In this document: piece by piece, positions 56,578 to 64,000 of the stretch
Layout: the number at the start of each line of letters is the position of its first letter
Position numbering within the stretch: position 1 is the stretch's first letter
DNA from: Serratia sp. Ag1
GTDB taxonomy: Bacteria; Pseudomonadota; Gammaproteobacteria; Enterobacterales; Enterobacteriaceae
Direction: 5' to 3'
Length of the DNA: 64,000 bases
NCBI RefSeq assembly: GCF_000743355.1
Contig: NZ_JQEI01000015.1
Span: 146,787-210,786, forward strand
Program-made: the position numbers and the translations under genes
The notes under the pieces: model-generated
The model's database searches: none
The model's input: the letters and a program-made list of their open reading frames with translations, nothing else
Told to the model about the DNA's origin: nothing

Positions 56578-57995
56578 ATCCATTATTCCAGCAACCACTG
56601 AAAGTGGTGAATGCCGGGCTGACCGGCTTTGCCGATAACCTGAAACAGGCCAATGGCGACGTGGTGGCCTTGAGCTGGCAACCACCTGCGTTGGGCGACG
56701 TGCAAGCTGGGCTGGACCTGGCCGCGTTGATTCGCCACCCGTTGGTGGAGCAGGCCAACCAGATCGCTTTCGAACGTTACCTGAGCGCCCAACCGGTGCT
56801 GATCGATGTGATGAGCGCCGCCGAAGCCATTCCGGCCATGGCCCAGCGCAAGTTGATCCTGCATTCCGGCCCGCCGATTGCCTGGCCGGACATGTGTGGC
56901 CCGGTGCAAGGGGCGATTGTCGGCGCTGTGCTGTTTGAAGGTTGGGCTGCCGACCATCAGGCCGCTGAACGTCTGATCGCCGAAGGCAAGGTAGAACTGG
57001 AGCCTTGCCACCATCATCAGGCGGTTGGCCCGATGGCCGGTATCATCAGCCCATCCATGCCGCTGTGGGTGATTGAAAACAAAACCAACGGCCAGCGTGC
57101 GTTCAGCAACTTCAACGAAGGTTTGGGGAAGGTACTGCGCTTTGGTGCCAACAATGAAGAAGTGCTGCAACGTCTGCGCTGGATGCAGCAGGAATTGGCC
57201 CCGGCGCTGAAAGCCGCGGTGCGCCAGATTGGCGAACTGGAACTGAAACCACTGATGGCGCAAGCGCTGCACATGGGGGATGAGGTTCACAACCGTAATG
57301 CGGCGGCGACCGGGCTGTTGATCAAGCGCCTGGTACCGGCGTTGCTGGCCTGCGATCTGCCAGTAGCCACGCTGCAAAACGTGGTGGCGTTTATTACCGG
57401 TAACGATCACTTCTTCCTCAACCTGTCGATGGCCGCCTGTAAAGCCATGATGGATGCGGCTACTGGCGTGCCATACAGCTCGATGGTCACCGTGATGGCG
57501 CGCAACGGCGTTAATTTCGGTATCCGCCTGTCCGGCACGGGCGATCGCTGGTTCCAGGCCCCGGCTAACGCGGTGGAAGGGTTGTTCTTCCCTGGCTACG
57601 GTGTAGAAGATGCGGCAGCCGATCTCGGCGATAGCGCGATTACTGAAACCGCCGGTGTCGGTGGCTTTGCTATGGCGTCATCACCGGCCATCGTCAAGTT
57701 TGTCGGCGGGACACCAGCCGATGCCACCAATAACAGCCGCCGTATGCAGGCGATTACCGTGGGTGCTAACCCGGCATTCACCTTGCCTGCGCTTAACTTT
57801 GCACCAACTGCGGCGGGGATCGATGCGCGTAAGGTGGCTGATCGCCAGATCCTGCCGGTGATCAATACCGGTATCGCCCACAAACAGGCGGGGGTTGGGC
57901 AGATTGGTGCCGGTATTACTACCGCGCCGATGCCTTGTTTCGTCGAGGCTATTCAGGCACTGGCCCAGTCACTGCCAGCGGGAGAAAAAGCATGA
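56574..57995 (+). CDS. DUF1116 protein (AllG/YlbE/YahG-like)
   Basis: A 473-residue protein of the DUF1116 family, always found with FdrA. Conserved blocks: QPLKVVNAGLTGFADNL, HSGPPIAWPDMCGPVQGAI, GPMAGIISPSMPLWVIEN, MGDEVHNRNAAATGLL, GNDHFFLNLSMAACK and VTVMARNGVNFGIRLSG. In E. coli AllG is a required oxamate carbamoyltransferase component. Coupled to fdrA and to the kinase gene by 4-base overlaps, so equal synthesis of a complex is likely. Confidence 0.87.
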   Translation: MNPLFQQPLKVVNAGLTGFADNLKQANGDVVALSWQPPALGDVQAGLDLAALIRHPLVEQANQIAFERYLSAQPVLIDVMSAAEAIPAMAQRKLILHSGPPIAWPDMCGPVQGAIVGAVLFEGWAADHQAAERLIAEGKVELEPCHHHQAVGPMAGIISPSMPLWVIENKTNGQRAFSNFNEGLGKVLRFGANNEEVLQRLRWMQQELAPALKAAVRQIGELELKPLMAQALHMGDEVHNRNAAATGLLIKRLVPALLACDLPVATLQNVVAFITGNDHFFLNLSMAACKAMMDAATGVPYSSMVTVMARNGVNFGIRLSGTGDRWFQAPANAVEGLFFPGYGVEDAAADLGDSAITETAGVGGFAMASSPAIVKFVGGTPADATNNSRRMQAITVGANPAFTLPALNFAPTAAGIDARKVADRQILPVINTGIAHKQAGVGQIGAGITTAPMPCFVEAIQALAQSLPAGEKA

Positions 57996-58951
57996 GCAAA
58001 CCTTTAGCCGTGGTTGCCGTTGGTGGTAACGCGTTGATTCAGAACGATCGGCAAAACAGTATTCCCGATCAGTATCAGGCGGTGATGGAAACCGTCGGGC
58101 ACGTGGTTGAGATGATCGAAGCCGGTTGGGATCTGGTACTGACCCACGGTAACGGGCCGCAGGTCGGGTTTATCCTGCGCCGTTCCGAGTTGGCGGCAGA
58201 AGAAGTGGCCCCGGTGCCGCTGGATTATGCGGTGGGTGATACCCAAGGTGCGATTGGCTACATGTTCCAGAAGGCGCTGCACAATGAGCTGCAGCGTCGG
58301 GGCATTCAGCGCCCCGTGGTGGCGCTGGTGACACAAACCTTGGTCAGCGCCGATGATGCCGCTTTCCAGCACCCAAGCAAACCGGTAGGGGCATTCTTCG
58401 ATCGGGAGACGGCGTTAGCGCGCCAGCAGAAACTGGGCTGGACGGTGATGGAAGACGCGGGTCGCGGCTGGCGACGCACGGTGCCTTCGCCTGAGCCGCT
58501 GGAGATTATCGAGCGCGAAGTGATTAGCCAACTGTTGGCGCAGGGCTGCATTGTGATCGCCTGTGGCGGCGGCGGGATCCCGGTCATCCGCGATGAGCAT
58601 CAGCAATTGCAAGGTGTGGAAGCGGTGATCGACAAAGATCTGGCTTCGGCATTGTTGGCAGAGCAGCTCGGGGCGGATCTGTTGATGATCCCAACCGGCG
58701 TTGAGCAGGTGGCCATCAACTTTGGCACACCGCAGCAGCAATGGCTGGATTCGTTACGCATTGAACAGGCTGAAGAATTACTGCGGCAGGGGCAATTTGG
58801 GGCAGGCAGCATGCAGCCGAAAGTCGAAGCCATCCTGGGTTTTGTCACCCGCAGTCAGCAGCAGGGCAAGAACGGCCAAGGGTTGATCACCAGCCCGCAG
58901 GCGATTAAAGCGGCCCTCAATCACCAGACCGGTACTTGGATTAAGCCATAA
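57992..58951 (+). CDS. Carbamate kinase (AllK/ArcC/YahI family)
   Basis: A 319-residue amino-acid-kinase-fold enzyme: VVAVGGNALIQ, LTHGNGPQVGFILRRSE, the PLDYAVGDTQGAIGYMFQ segment, IACGGGGIPVI and VIDKDLASALLAEQLGADLLMIPTGVEQV. It makes ATP, ammonia and CO2 from carbamoyl phosphate. Placed right after the carbamoyltransferase-type genes with a 4-base overlap, it would be the energy-yielding step. No arginine deiminase or ornithine carbamoyltransferase genes are nearby, so this is not the ArcABC pathway. Confidence 0.95.
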   Translation: MSKPLAVVAVGGNALIQNDRQNSIPDQYQAVMETVGHVVEMIEAGWDLVLTHGNGPQVGFILRRSELAAEEVAPVPLDYAVGDTQGAIGYMFQKALHNELQRRGIQRPVVALVTQTLVSADDAAFQHPSKPVGAFFDRETALARQQKLGWTVMEDAGRGWRRTVPSPEPLEIIEREVISQLLAQGCIVIACGGGGIPVIRDEHQQLQGVEAVIDKDLASALLAEQLGADLLMIPTGVEQVAINFGTPQQQWLDSLRIEQAEELLRQGQFGAGSMQPKVEAILGFVTRSQQQGKNGQGLITSPQAIKAALNHQTGTWIKP

Positions 58952-58970
58952 CTATTAAGGAATTAGCATA

Positions 58971-59363
58971 ATGAGTCAGACTACTTTGGTGGCCGTAAAC
59001 GGCACCCTGATGCGCGGCCTGGAGCTGAACGGCAATATGACCGGAGCCGGTGGGGTTTTCGTGCGTGAAGATCAAACCGATGCCCATTATCGGCTGTGGA
59101 GTATTAACGATCGCCACCCTGGCATGATCCGGGTGATGGAAGGCGGCGTTTCGGTAGCGCTGGAAATCTGGGAACTGCCGATGGCGTCGTTTGCCACCCT
59201 GCTGCTGAGTGAGCCAGCTGGGCTGTCGATCGGTAAGGTGAAACTGCAGGACGGCAGCGAAGTGCTGGGCGTGCTGGCAGAGCCTTGGCTGGTGGCCGGG
59301 CAAAAGGAAATTACCGAGTGCGGCGGTTGGCGACAGTATACCGGTGAAACTTTCACAGAATGA
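58971..59363 (+). CDS. Free-standing allophanate hydrolase C-terminal domain-like protein
   Basis: A 130-residue protein similar to the C-terminal domain of allophanate hydrolases (AtzF/DUR1 type): VNGTLMRGLELNGNMTGAGGVFVREDQT, HYRLWSINDRHPGMIRV, VALEIWELPMASFATLL and GGWRQY at the end. In yeast allophanate hydrolase that domain decarboxylates N-carboxycarbamate after the amidase step. Here it stands alone, with no amidase-signature domain in the window. It could decarboxylate an N-carboxy product or act as a binding protein; this is inference. Confidence 0.8.
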   Translation: MSQTTLVAVNGTLMRGLELNGNMTGAGGVFVREDQTDAHYRLWSINDRHPGMIRVMEGGVSVALEIWELPMASFATLLLSEPAGLSIGKVKLQDGSEVLGVLAEPWLVAGQKEITECGGWRQYTGETFTE

Positions 59364-59382
59364 GTGGCTAAACCTTCAGGCC

Positions 59383-59410
59383 GCCCCACGCCAGCGGCAC
59401 GGTGTGGGGC
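59383..59410 (+). other. Intra-operon hairpin before the permease gene
   Basis: GCCCCAC (59383-59389) pairs with GTGGGGC (59404-59410) in the 77-base gap before the permease. It could lower read-through or protect the upstream mRNA, giving unequal expression of enzymes and permease. Confidence 0.45.
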
Positions 59411-59440
59411 CAGCCTGATACAGCTCCATAGGAGTAATCT

Positions 59441-60655
59441 ATGCGTAAAACGGATGAAAACGTCAGTACTGCGTCCGGCTTTCATATTGCGATGATCTTA
59501 CTGGGGATTGCGGTCACCCCGGTGCTGCTTTCTTCTTCCAGCCTTGGTAACCAGCTCTCCCGTTCAGAGTTGCTCACCGTGGTAGGATTGGGTGGGATTA
59601 TTCTGGCGGTGTTGGCTGCCATCACCATCAGCGTCGGTGAAAAAGCACGTTTACCGACCTACGGTATTGTGAAATATCCCTTTGGCGAACGCGGTGCGGT
59701 GGCGATCAATATTCTGATGGCGATCAGCCTGTTTGGCTGGATTGCGGTAACCGCCAACATGTTCGGCCATTCGGTACACGATCTATTAGCCCAGCATGGG
59801 CTGGAGCTACCAACACCGCTGCTGGTGGCCGTGGGGTGCTGTATTTTTGTGGCATCTACCGCGTTCGGTTTTGCCGTGCTCGGCAAGGTAGCGCAGATCG
59901 CGGTACCAATTATCGCGCTGGTGCTGTGCTATATCCTGTATGTGGCGATGAACGGTCAGGCGGAACTGGCGCAAAGCGTGGGCAGTATGGATACGGGAGT
60001 GGCGGTTTCTACCGTGGTGGGGACGATCATTGTACTCGTCGCTACGTTGCCCGATTTCGGCAGCTTTGTGCATAACCGCAAGCATGCGCTGATCGGTGCA
60101 TTTACCACCTTCCTGATCGCTTACCCGCTGTTGTATTGGGTGGGAGCCACTCCGAGCGCGTTGAGCGGGCAAGGCTCACTGCTGGCAGCGATGGCGGTAT
60201 TCGGTTCGGTATTACCGGCAGCCTTGTTACTGGTGTTTGCCTGCATCACTGGCAACGCCGGTAATATGTTCCAGGGCACTTTGGTGGTCTCGACGCTGTT
60301 AACCCGTTTCCCGAAATGGCAGATCACGCTGGCGCTGGGCGTGCTGTCGGCGATTGTCGGCAGTATGGATATCATGGGCTGGTTTATTCCGTTCCTGCTG
60401 TTTCTGGGCATCGCGACCCCGCCAGTGGCCGGTATCTATATCGCCGATTTCTTCCTCTATCGCCGCAATGGTTATCAGGAAGGCGTGCTGGCGGCGGAAC
60501 CGCAGATCAAGCTGCTGACGTTTGTTGCTTGGGTTCTGGGCTCTGCGGTGGGTTTTATGACGGTCAAAGGGATATTTACTCTGACCACCATCCCTTCGGT
60601 AGACTCGATTCTGGTGGCCTGCGTGGGTTATGCGCTGTTGAGCCGGATTAAATAG
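59441..60655 (+). CDS. CodB-like NCS1 family permease
   Basis: A 404-residue inner-membrane protein with about 12 TM helices, resembling cytosine permease CodB/NCS1 carriers. The segment IVKYPFGERGAVAINILMAIS lies after TM2 and ATLPDFGSFVHNRKHAL mid-protein. NCS1 members take up nucleobases, allantoin and related compounds. AGGAG at 59430-59434 serves the ATG. It is likely the importer of the operon's substrate, perhaps a pyrimidine- or ureide-like compound. Confidence 0.82.
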   Translation: MRKTDENVSTASGFHIAMILLGIAVTPVLLSSSSLGNQLSRSELLTVVGLGGIILAVLAAITISVGEKARLPTYGIVKYPFGERGAVAINILMAISLFGWIAVTANMFGHSVHDLLAQHGLELPTPLLVAVGCCIFVASTAFGFAVLGKVAQIAVPIIALVLCYILYVAMNGQAELAQSVGSMDTGVAVSTVVGTIIVLVATLPDFGSFVHNRKHALIGAFTTFLIAYPLLYWVGATPSALSGQGSLLAAMAVFGSVLPAALLLVFACITGNAGNMFQGTLVVSTLLTRFPKWQITLALGVLSAIVGSMDIMGWFIPFLLFLGIATPPVAGIYIADFFLYRRNGYQEGVLAAEPQIKLLTFVAWVLGSAVGFMTVKGIFTLTTIPSVDSILVACVGYALLSRIK

Positions 60656-60685
60656 CTTTTCAACGCGGTGTAGGCTGCAAGTTTG

Positions 60686-60715
60686 TACCCATGCAACTTG
60701 AAGGATGATGGGTAT
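60686..60715. repeat. Short ERIC-end repeat upstream of the lysR gene
   Basis: TACCCATGCAACTTGAAGGA (60686-60705) followed by TGATGGGTA, the same 30-33-bp unit found at 19353, 42942 and 46764, with TACCC/GGGTA ends. Confidence 0.6.
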
Positions 60716-60786
60716 AATGCAACATAATGACGTACTGCCAGCGTGTAAGCTGGCAGTCTCCTCTCAGGCAGCTTCAGGGAATCATT

Positions 60787-61695
60787 ATGTTTATCTCCGA
60801 CGAGACATTGCGGGTCATCCATCTGGTTGCCAAATACCAGAGCATCACTACCGCCGCTGAACACCTGAACAAAGTCCCTTCCGCGATCAGCTATACGGTT
60901 AAAAAATTAGAGGAGAGCTTTGGCGTTGAGCTTTTCCTGCGTAAAGGCCGCTATATCGAACTCACCCCGGCGGGTGAATACTTTATCGAACACAGCAAAA
61001 CCATCCTCAATGATTTGGATGCGCTACAGCGCAATACCGCCCTGATTCACAGTGGTGTGGAACAGGAACTGACGATTGCAGTGAACAATATTATCCCCCG
61101 TTCGGCGATCGTCGAGTTTGTGTGTGCATTTGAAGTGATGTTTCCCTCCACCCGGCTGACCATTGATACCGAAGTGTATAACGGCTGCTGGGATGCGCTG
61201 TATAGCAAGAGGGCCAACTTGGTGATTGGCGCTCCGCATGCGGTGCCCAGCACCGAGGGGATTATCAGTGAGTCGATCGGCCATCTGGAGTGGGATTTTG
61301 TCGTTGGGCCAGAGCATCCGCTGGCAACCCAGGTTTTGCCGCTACAGAACAATGAACTGCGGCACTATTCGGCAATGTGCATTCGCGATACCGCCGTCAA
61401 CTTTGTGCCGCAGCAGGCATGGTTGCTGGAAGGGCAAAAACCGATGTTTGTGCCTGATTTCGCCACCGCTATTGAGCTTATCCAGCGTAATGTGGGGATC
61501 GGTTATGTGCCGCACCACTTGGCTTTGCCGCTGCTGAACTGTGGGGCATTAGTCAAAAAATCGATGCAGGAACACAAACATGCCACGCAGATCTTTCTGG
61601 CGGCCCGTTCGGATGGCATGGGCAAAGTCAGCCGCTGGTGCATGGATTATCTGCTGGCACCTTCGTTCCGTGCCCGGTTGCATGGGCAACTGTGA
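60787..61695 (+). CDS. LysR-family regulator, AllS-like
   Basis: A 302-residue LysR protein. The N-terminal HTH is SITTAAEHLNKVPSAISYTVKKLEESFGVELFLRKGR; the effector domain runs from about 95 to 290. Segments such as GVEQELTIAVNNI, YNGCWDALYSKRANLVIGA and VPDFATAIELIQRNVGIGYVPH resemble AllS, the activator of the E. coli allantoin operon that includes the allFGHK genes. It lies downstream of the permease on the same strand and probably controls the operon. Start at MFIS (60787), preceded by CAGGGA. Confidence 0.85.
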   Translation: MFISDETLRVIHLVAKYQSITTAAEHLNKVPSAISYTVKKLEESFGVELFLRKGRYIELTPAGEYFIEHSKTILNDLDALQRNTALIHSGVEQELTIAVNNIIPRSAIVEFVCAFEVMFPSTRLTIDTEVYNGCWDALYSKRANLVIGAPHAVPSTEGIISESIGHLEWDFVVGPEHPLATQVLPLQNNELRHYSAMCIRDTAVNFVPQQAWLLEGQKPMFVPDFATAIELIQRNVGIGYVPHHLALPLLNCGALVKKSMQEHKHATQIFLAARSDGMGKVSRWCMDYLLAPSFRARLHGQL

Positions 61696-61702
61696 TGGCG
61701 GT

Positions 61703-62413
61703 TCATTCCTGAACTTTGCAGACCAAATCGTAGGAATACAATGTGCCTTCAGGCGTTGCTTGAATGAGTTCCATATCCTGATCCAGACTGCAAAATAAAG
61801 CAGCACTGCTGTGGATGGCCGAAGCATAGGTAATATCAAAAAACAGCGGTGTAGGGTTTTCCTGTTGCCTGTTTTTCAAGGCTTTTTTGACCCACAGTTC
61901 CAGTTCGAGCGCTATTTTTTGTAGATCGTCATTTTCTTTCAGCGGATGGAGGTCATAATTTCTCTCCCCCGCCAGGTTCGCCAGCGTTTTTTTATATTCT
62001 TGCTGTAACGCTTCTGGAATCAGCAGGGATAATTTTTCTGCGGTTTGATAGGTTTGCAAGAATAAGGGCAAATGTTCCAACTGAGGGGCACCCACCACCT
62101 GCGGGCAGTAGAGCAGCGGCTTTCTTTTGGTCACCCGGTAAAGGTGCGGTTTTTTGACATGATGCAATGTCATGACCGAAGCAAATAACAGTAGCAGCGT
62201 CGTAAAAATTAACGGGATAAACCAGATAAAGAAGCTGACTAAATCGTTGAACGGATGGGAATAACGTTCAACGTCATCCGGGCGGAAAAAGCGCAGCACC
62301 ATCTTGAAAATCAGCCCTTCATTCAAGGCATCGGTGACCCAGCCGGTAAGTACAATCGCCGATAAGGCGTAACATGACGTTTTGAGATGCTGCAATAATA
62401 CCGAACGTTCCAT
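61703..62413 (-). CDS. Unrecognised membrane protein with two TM helices
   Basis: A 236-residue protein I do not recognise. One hydrophobic segment is near 13-35 (CYALSAIVLTGWVTDAL) and another near 59-82 (LVSFFIWFIPLIFTTLLLLF). A hydrophilic, charged C-terminal region of about 150 residues contains a mixed-charge helix (LQKIALELELWVKKALKNRQQE). The C-terminus holds YASAIHSSAALFCSL and ends VCKVQE. Lower GC than its neighbours by eye. It is convergent with the lysR gene (7 bases between stops) and upstream of glpTQ; no functional link is evident. Confidence 0.65.
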   Translation of the reverse strand: MERSVLLQHLKTSCYALSAIVLTGWVTDALNEGLIFKMVLRFFRPDDVERYSHPFNDLVSFFIWFIPLIFTTLLLLFASVMTLHHVKKPHLYRVTKRKPLLYCPQVVGAPQLEHLPLFLQTYQTAEKLSLLIPEALQQEYKKTLANLAGERNYDLHPLKENDDLQKIALELELWVKKALKNRQQENPTPLFFDITYASAIHSSAALFCSLDQDMELIQATPEGTLYSYDLVCKVQE

Positions 62414-62500
62414 GGATTATCCCCCCGATTAATCATCATCGTGGGTATCCTTCCATCATAGCTGCCATCTTTCAAGGGATTGGGGCTGTTTCAGGCTGTT

Positions 62501-62526
62501 GAAAAGCCCCACCCAGTGGGCGGGGC
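62501..62526 (-). terminator. Terminator after glpQ
   Basis: GCCCCACCC (62506-62514) and GGGCGGGGC (62518-62526) pair with one mismatch; on the minus strand the hairpin is followed by TTTTC. It begins 10 bases after the glpQ stop. Confidence 0.7.
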
Positions 62527-62535
62527 CAGCCGGAG

Positions 62536-63627
62536 TTATTTGTGCAGCTTGTGCTGTTGCAGGAACTGTACGCCTTTGTCCGGGAAGTCGGTGAATACGC
62601 CGTCGACGTCTGCATCAATATAGAAAATCTTCAGCATGTCGTTGAAATCCTTGGCATAGGCCGGAACCTGACCAGGATCGGCACGGAAGGTGTACGGGTG
62701 GATCTGCAAGCCCTGCTGCTTGGCTTCTTTCGCCAAGGTGGTCAGCTCAATGTGGCCAGGGGTGGAGGTGCTTTTCACAATCATTGGATACCACGGGCCA
62801 ATGCCATCGGCATATTTGGCCAGCTTGGCCGCCGCGCCGGGTTCATACATCCAATCGTAGCTGTACGGTGTCAGGCTGCCATCCGGGTGGATCACCATCG
62901 TTTCGCTCACCTTCTGATCGCCAGTATTGGTGATCAGCTGTACCAGCTTGATGTCCATGCCCATAGCAGGCAGCAACTCTTTTTTCACCCGCTCTAAATC
63001 CGGTGCATCGAAGCTCTGCAGGTAAACTTTGTCATCTTTTTTGGTGTAACCGTAGGATTTCAACACTTCCAGCGTGGCTTTGGAGATATCCTTGCCTTCA
63101 ATCTTGTGGAACCAAGGGGCTTTGGTTTCGACGTAAATACCCACATTTTTGCCGGTTGAGTGGTTCATCCCCTGAACCATTTCAATTTCGTCCTGCAGCG
63201 TGTGGATATGGAAATCAGATTTCCACATAGGGAAACGGTTAGGGAATTTTTGCTGTTGTACGCCGTCTTTGACCAAGAACTCTTCGGTGAACTTCAGCGA
63301 CTTGATTTCCGGCAGGGTGAAGTCAATGGCGTAATAGCGGCCATCTTTACGGTGGCGATCGGGGAATTTTTGTGCCACGTCGGTCACGCGATCAAGGAAG
63401 TGATCGTGTAAAACGATCAGTTGATCATCCTTGGTCATCACCACGTCTTGTTCCAGATAGTCTGCGCCCATGGCAAAGGCCATCGCTTTGGCTGGCAGCG
63501 TGTGTTCCGGCAGGTAACCGCTGGCACCACGGTGGGCGATAACCACTTTATCTACCGCTTGTGCGATGCCGGTCATTGAGGTAGCCAGAATAAGCCCTGC
63601 CAACAGGGTTTTAACTTGAGTCCGCAT
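62536..63627 (-). CDS. glpQ: Periplasmic glycerophosphodiester phosphodiesterase GlpQ
   Basis: A 363-residue precursor with a signal peptide (IAQA|VDK, about 24 residues). The GDPD catalytic domain begins VIAHRGASGYLPEHT (H32, R33), then YLEQDVVMTKDD and HDHFLDRVTDV; the metal-binding acidic cluster and second His are present. It releases glycerol-3-phosphate from deacylated phospholipids for GlpT. Downstream of glpT on the minus strand. Confidence 0.96.
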   Translation of the reverse strand: MRTQVKTLLAGLILATSMTGIAQAVDKVVIAHRGASGYLPEHTLPAKAMAFAMGADYLEQDVVMTKDDQLIVLHDHFLDRVTDVAQKFPDRHRKDGRYYAIDFTLPEIKSLKFTEEFLVKDGVQQQKFPNRFPMWKSDFHIHTLQDEIEMVQGMNHSTGKNVGIYVETKAPWFHKIEGKDISKATLEVLKSYGYTKKDDKVYLQSFDAPDLERVKKELLPAMGMDIKLVQLITNTGDQKVSETMVIHPDGSLTPYSYDWMYEPGAAAKLAKYADGIGPWYPMIVKSTSTPGHIELTTLAKEAKQQGLQIHPYTFRADPGQVPAYAKDFNDMLKIFYIDADVDGVFTDFPDKGVQFLQQHKLHK

Positions 63628-63655
63628 TCAATTATTCTCCATGTTATAGGGGTAC

Positions 63656-63678
63656 TAAAAAGGCCGCAGAGCGGCCCT
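63656..63678 (-). terminator. Terminator-like hairpin between glpT and glpQ
   Basis: On the minus strand GGGCCGC-TCT-GCGGCCT is followed by TTTT (complement of 63655-63661). It would reduce read-through from glpT into glpQ. A degenerate copy lies at 63811-63829. Confidence 0.7.
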
Positions 63679-63829
63679 GAGATTGATGACAAAAGTGGTC
63701 TTTGAGCCTGAGATACCCGGGCCTATCGCACCTAGGAGCGCTCCGGCGGCTTACGCCGCTACGACCCCTTCGGCACGCTCTCCCTAATATCTGACTTTGT
63801 CAGCAGTCTGAAAGCCGCAGAGCAGCCCT
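63660..63829. repeat. Duplicated terminator segment and GC-rich filler between glpT and glpQ
   Basis: The 19-bp segment at 63660-63678 recurs at 63811-63829 with two mismatches (AAAGCCGCAGAGCAGCCCT). The 130 bp between contain small GC-rich dyads, e.g. GGAGCGCTCC, GCGGC-TTAC-GCCGC and CCTTCGG. It resembles in style the filler behind proM. Confidence 0.55.
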
Positions 63830-63855
63830 TCGATCATGCCAAAGCAATGTGACAA

Positions 63856-64000
63856 TTAACCACGACGCTTGGCTGCAATTTCTTCGTGATGCTTTTTCTC
63901 GCTGATCATGGTCAACAGCAGCAGTAATACTGCGCCGATGCTGCCGCCAATCATCACCATGAAACCGCCATCCCAACCGAAATAGTCCACGGTGTAACCG
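63856..64000 (-). CDS. glpT: Glycerol-3-phosphate transporter GlpT, C-terminal end (partial)
   Basis: On the minus strand the frame enters from the right edge and ends at TAA (63856-63858). It reads [20 protein letters not shown], a last hydrophobic helix, and a basic tail [13 protein letters not shown]. This is the end of GlpT, the major-facilitator G3P/phosphate antiporter, with the usual [10 protein letters not shown] segment. glpQ follows. Confidence 0.9.
   Translation of the reverse strand, partial: GYTVDYFGWDGGFMVMIGGSIGAVLLLLLTMISEKKHHEEIAAKRRG

Noticed and set aside
57992..58951. ArcABC arginine deiminase pathway
   Set aside because: Only the carbamate kinase is present; no arginine deiminase or ornithine carbamoyltransferase is nearby, and the partners are FdrA/DUF1116/DUF2877.

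Overview
The window is a stretch of enterobacterial chromosome. Protein after protein reads as a close relative of E. coli K-12, but the neighbour order, the abundant ERIC-type repeats and the accessory genes point to Serratia or a near relative. That genus call is inference from gene content, not from a search.

Layout. Positions 1-5802 hold the end of a cellulose operon (bcsC), the c-di-GMP phosphodiesterase hmsP, the dicarboxylate carrier dctA and the M16-like yhjJ. A synteny break then leads to ppiC, rep, gppA, rhlB, trxA and rho. From 13.6 to 26.6 kb lies the complete enterobacterial common antigen operon (wecA-wzzE-wecB-wecC-rffG-rffH-wecD-wecE-wzxE-wecF-wzyE-wecG). It is followed by the tRNA operon argX-hisR-leuT-proM and the small RNA gene glmZ. 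Next come hemYXDC (minus strand), divergent cyaA, a HigB/HigA-type toxin-antitoxin pair, cyaY, lptM-dapF-DUF484-xerC-yigB-uvrD, a WbuC-type cupin, corA with its leader peptide, an AbrB-family membrane protein, rarD, yigI, pldA, recQ, rhtC, rhtB, pldB and yigL.

From 53.4 to 61.7 kb is an accessory catabolic operon, all on the plus strand. It encodes a biuret-hydrolase-like cysteine hydrolase, a DUF2877 protein, FdrA, a DUF1116 protein, carbamate kinase, a free-standing allophanate-hydrolase C-terminal domain, a CodB-like permease and a LysR regulator resembling AllS. DUF2877/FdrA/DUF1116/carbamate kinase is the gene set of the oxamate carbamoyltransferase (AllFGHK) and of the E. coli yahEFGI cluster. 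The operon therefore probably takes up a carbamoyl- or ureido-containing nitrogen compound, releases ammonia, transfers a carbamoyl group to phosphate and makes ATP with carbamate kinase. The combination with the BiuH-like and AtzF-C-like proteins is the strongest candidate for an undescribed pathway here. The window closes with an unrecognised two-helix membrane protein and the glpTQ operon (glpT cut by the window edge).

Regulatory highlights: glmZ has a sigma-54 type promoter with three GlrR-like sites. proM is followed by a duplicated tRNA 3' end and terminator separated by a string of mini-hairpins. corA has a corL leader peptide with a repeat inserted before the gene. Also visible are a LexA box at uvrD, a CRP site at cyaA, and two operator-like palindromes 42 bp apart between rhtB and pldB.
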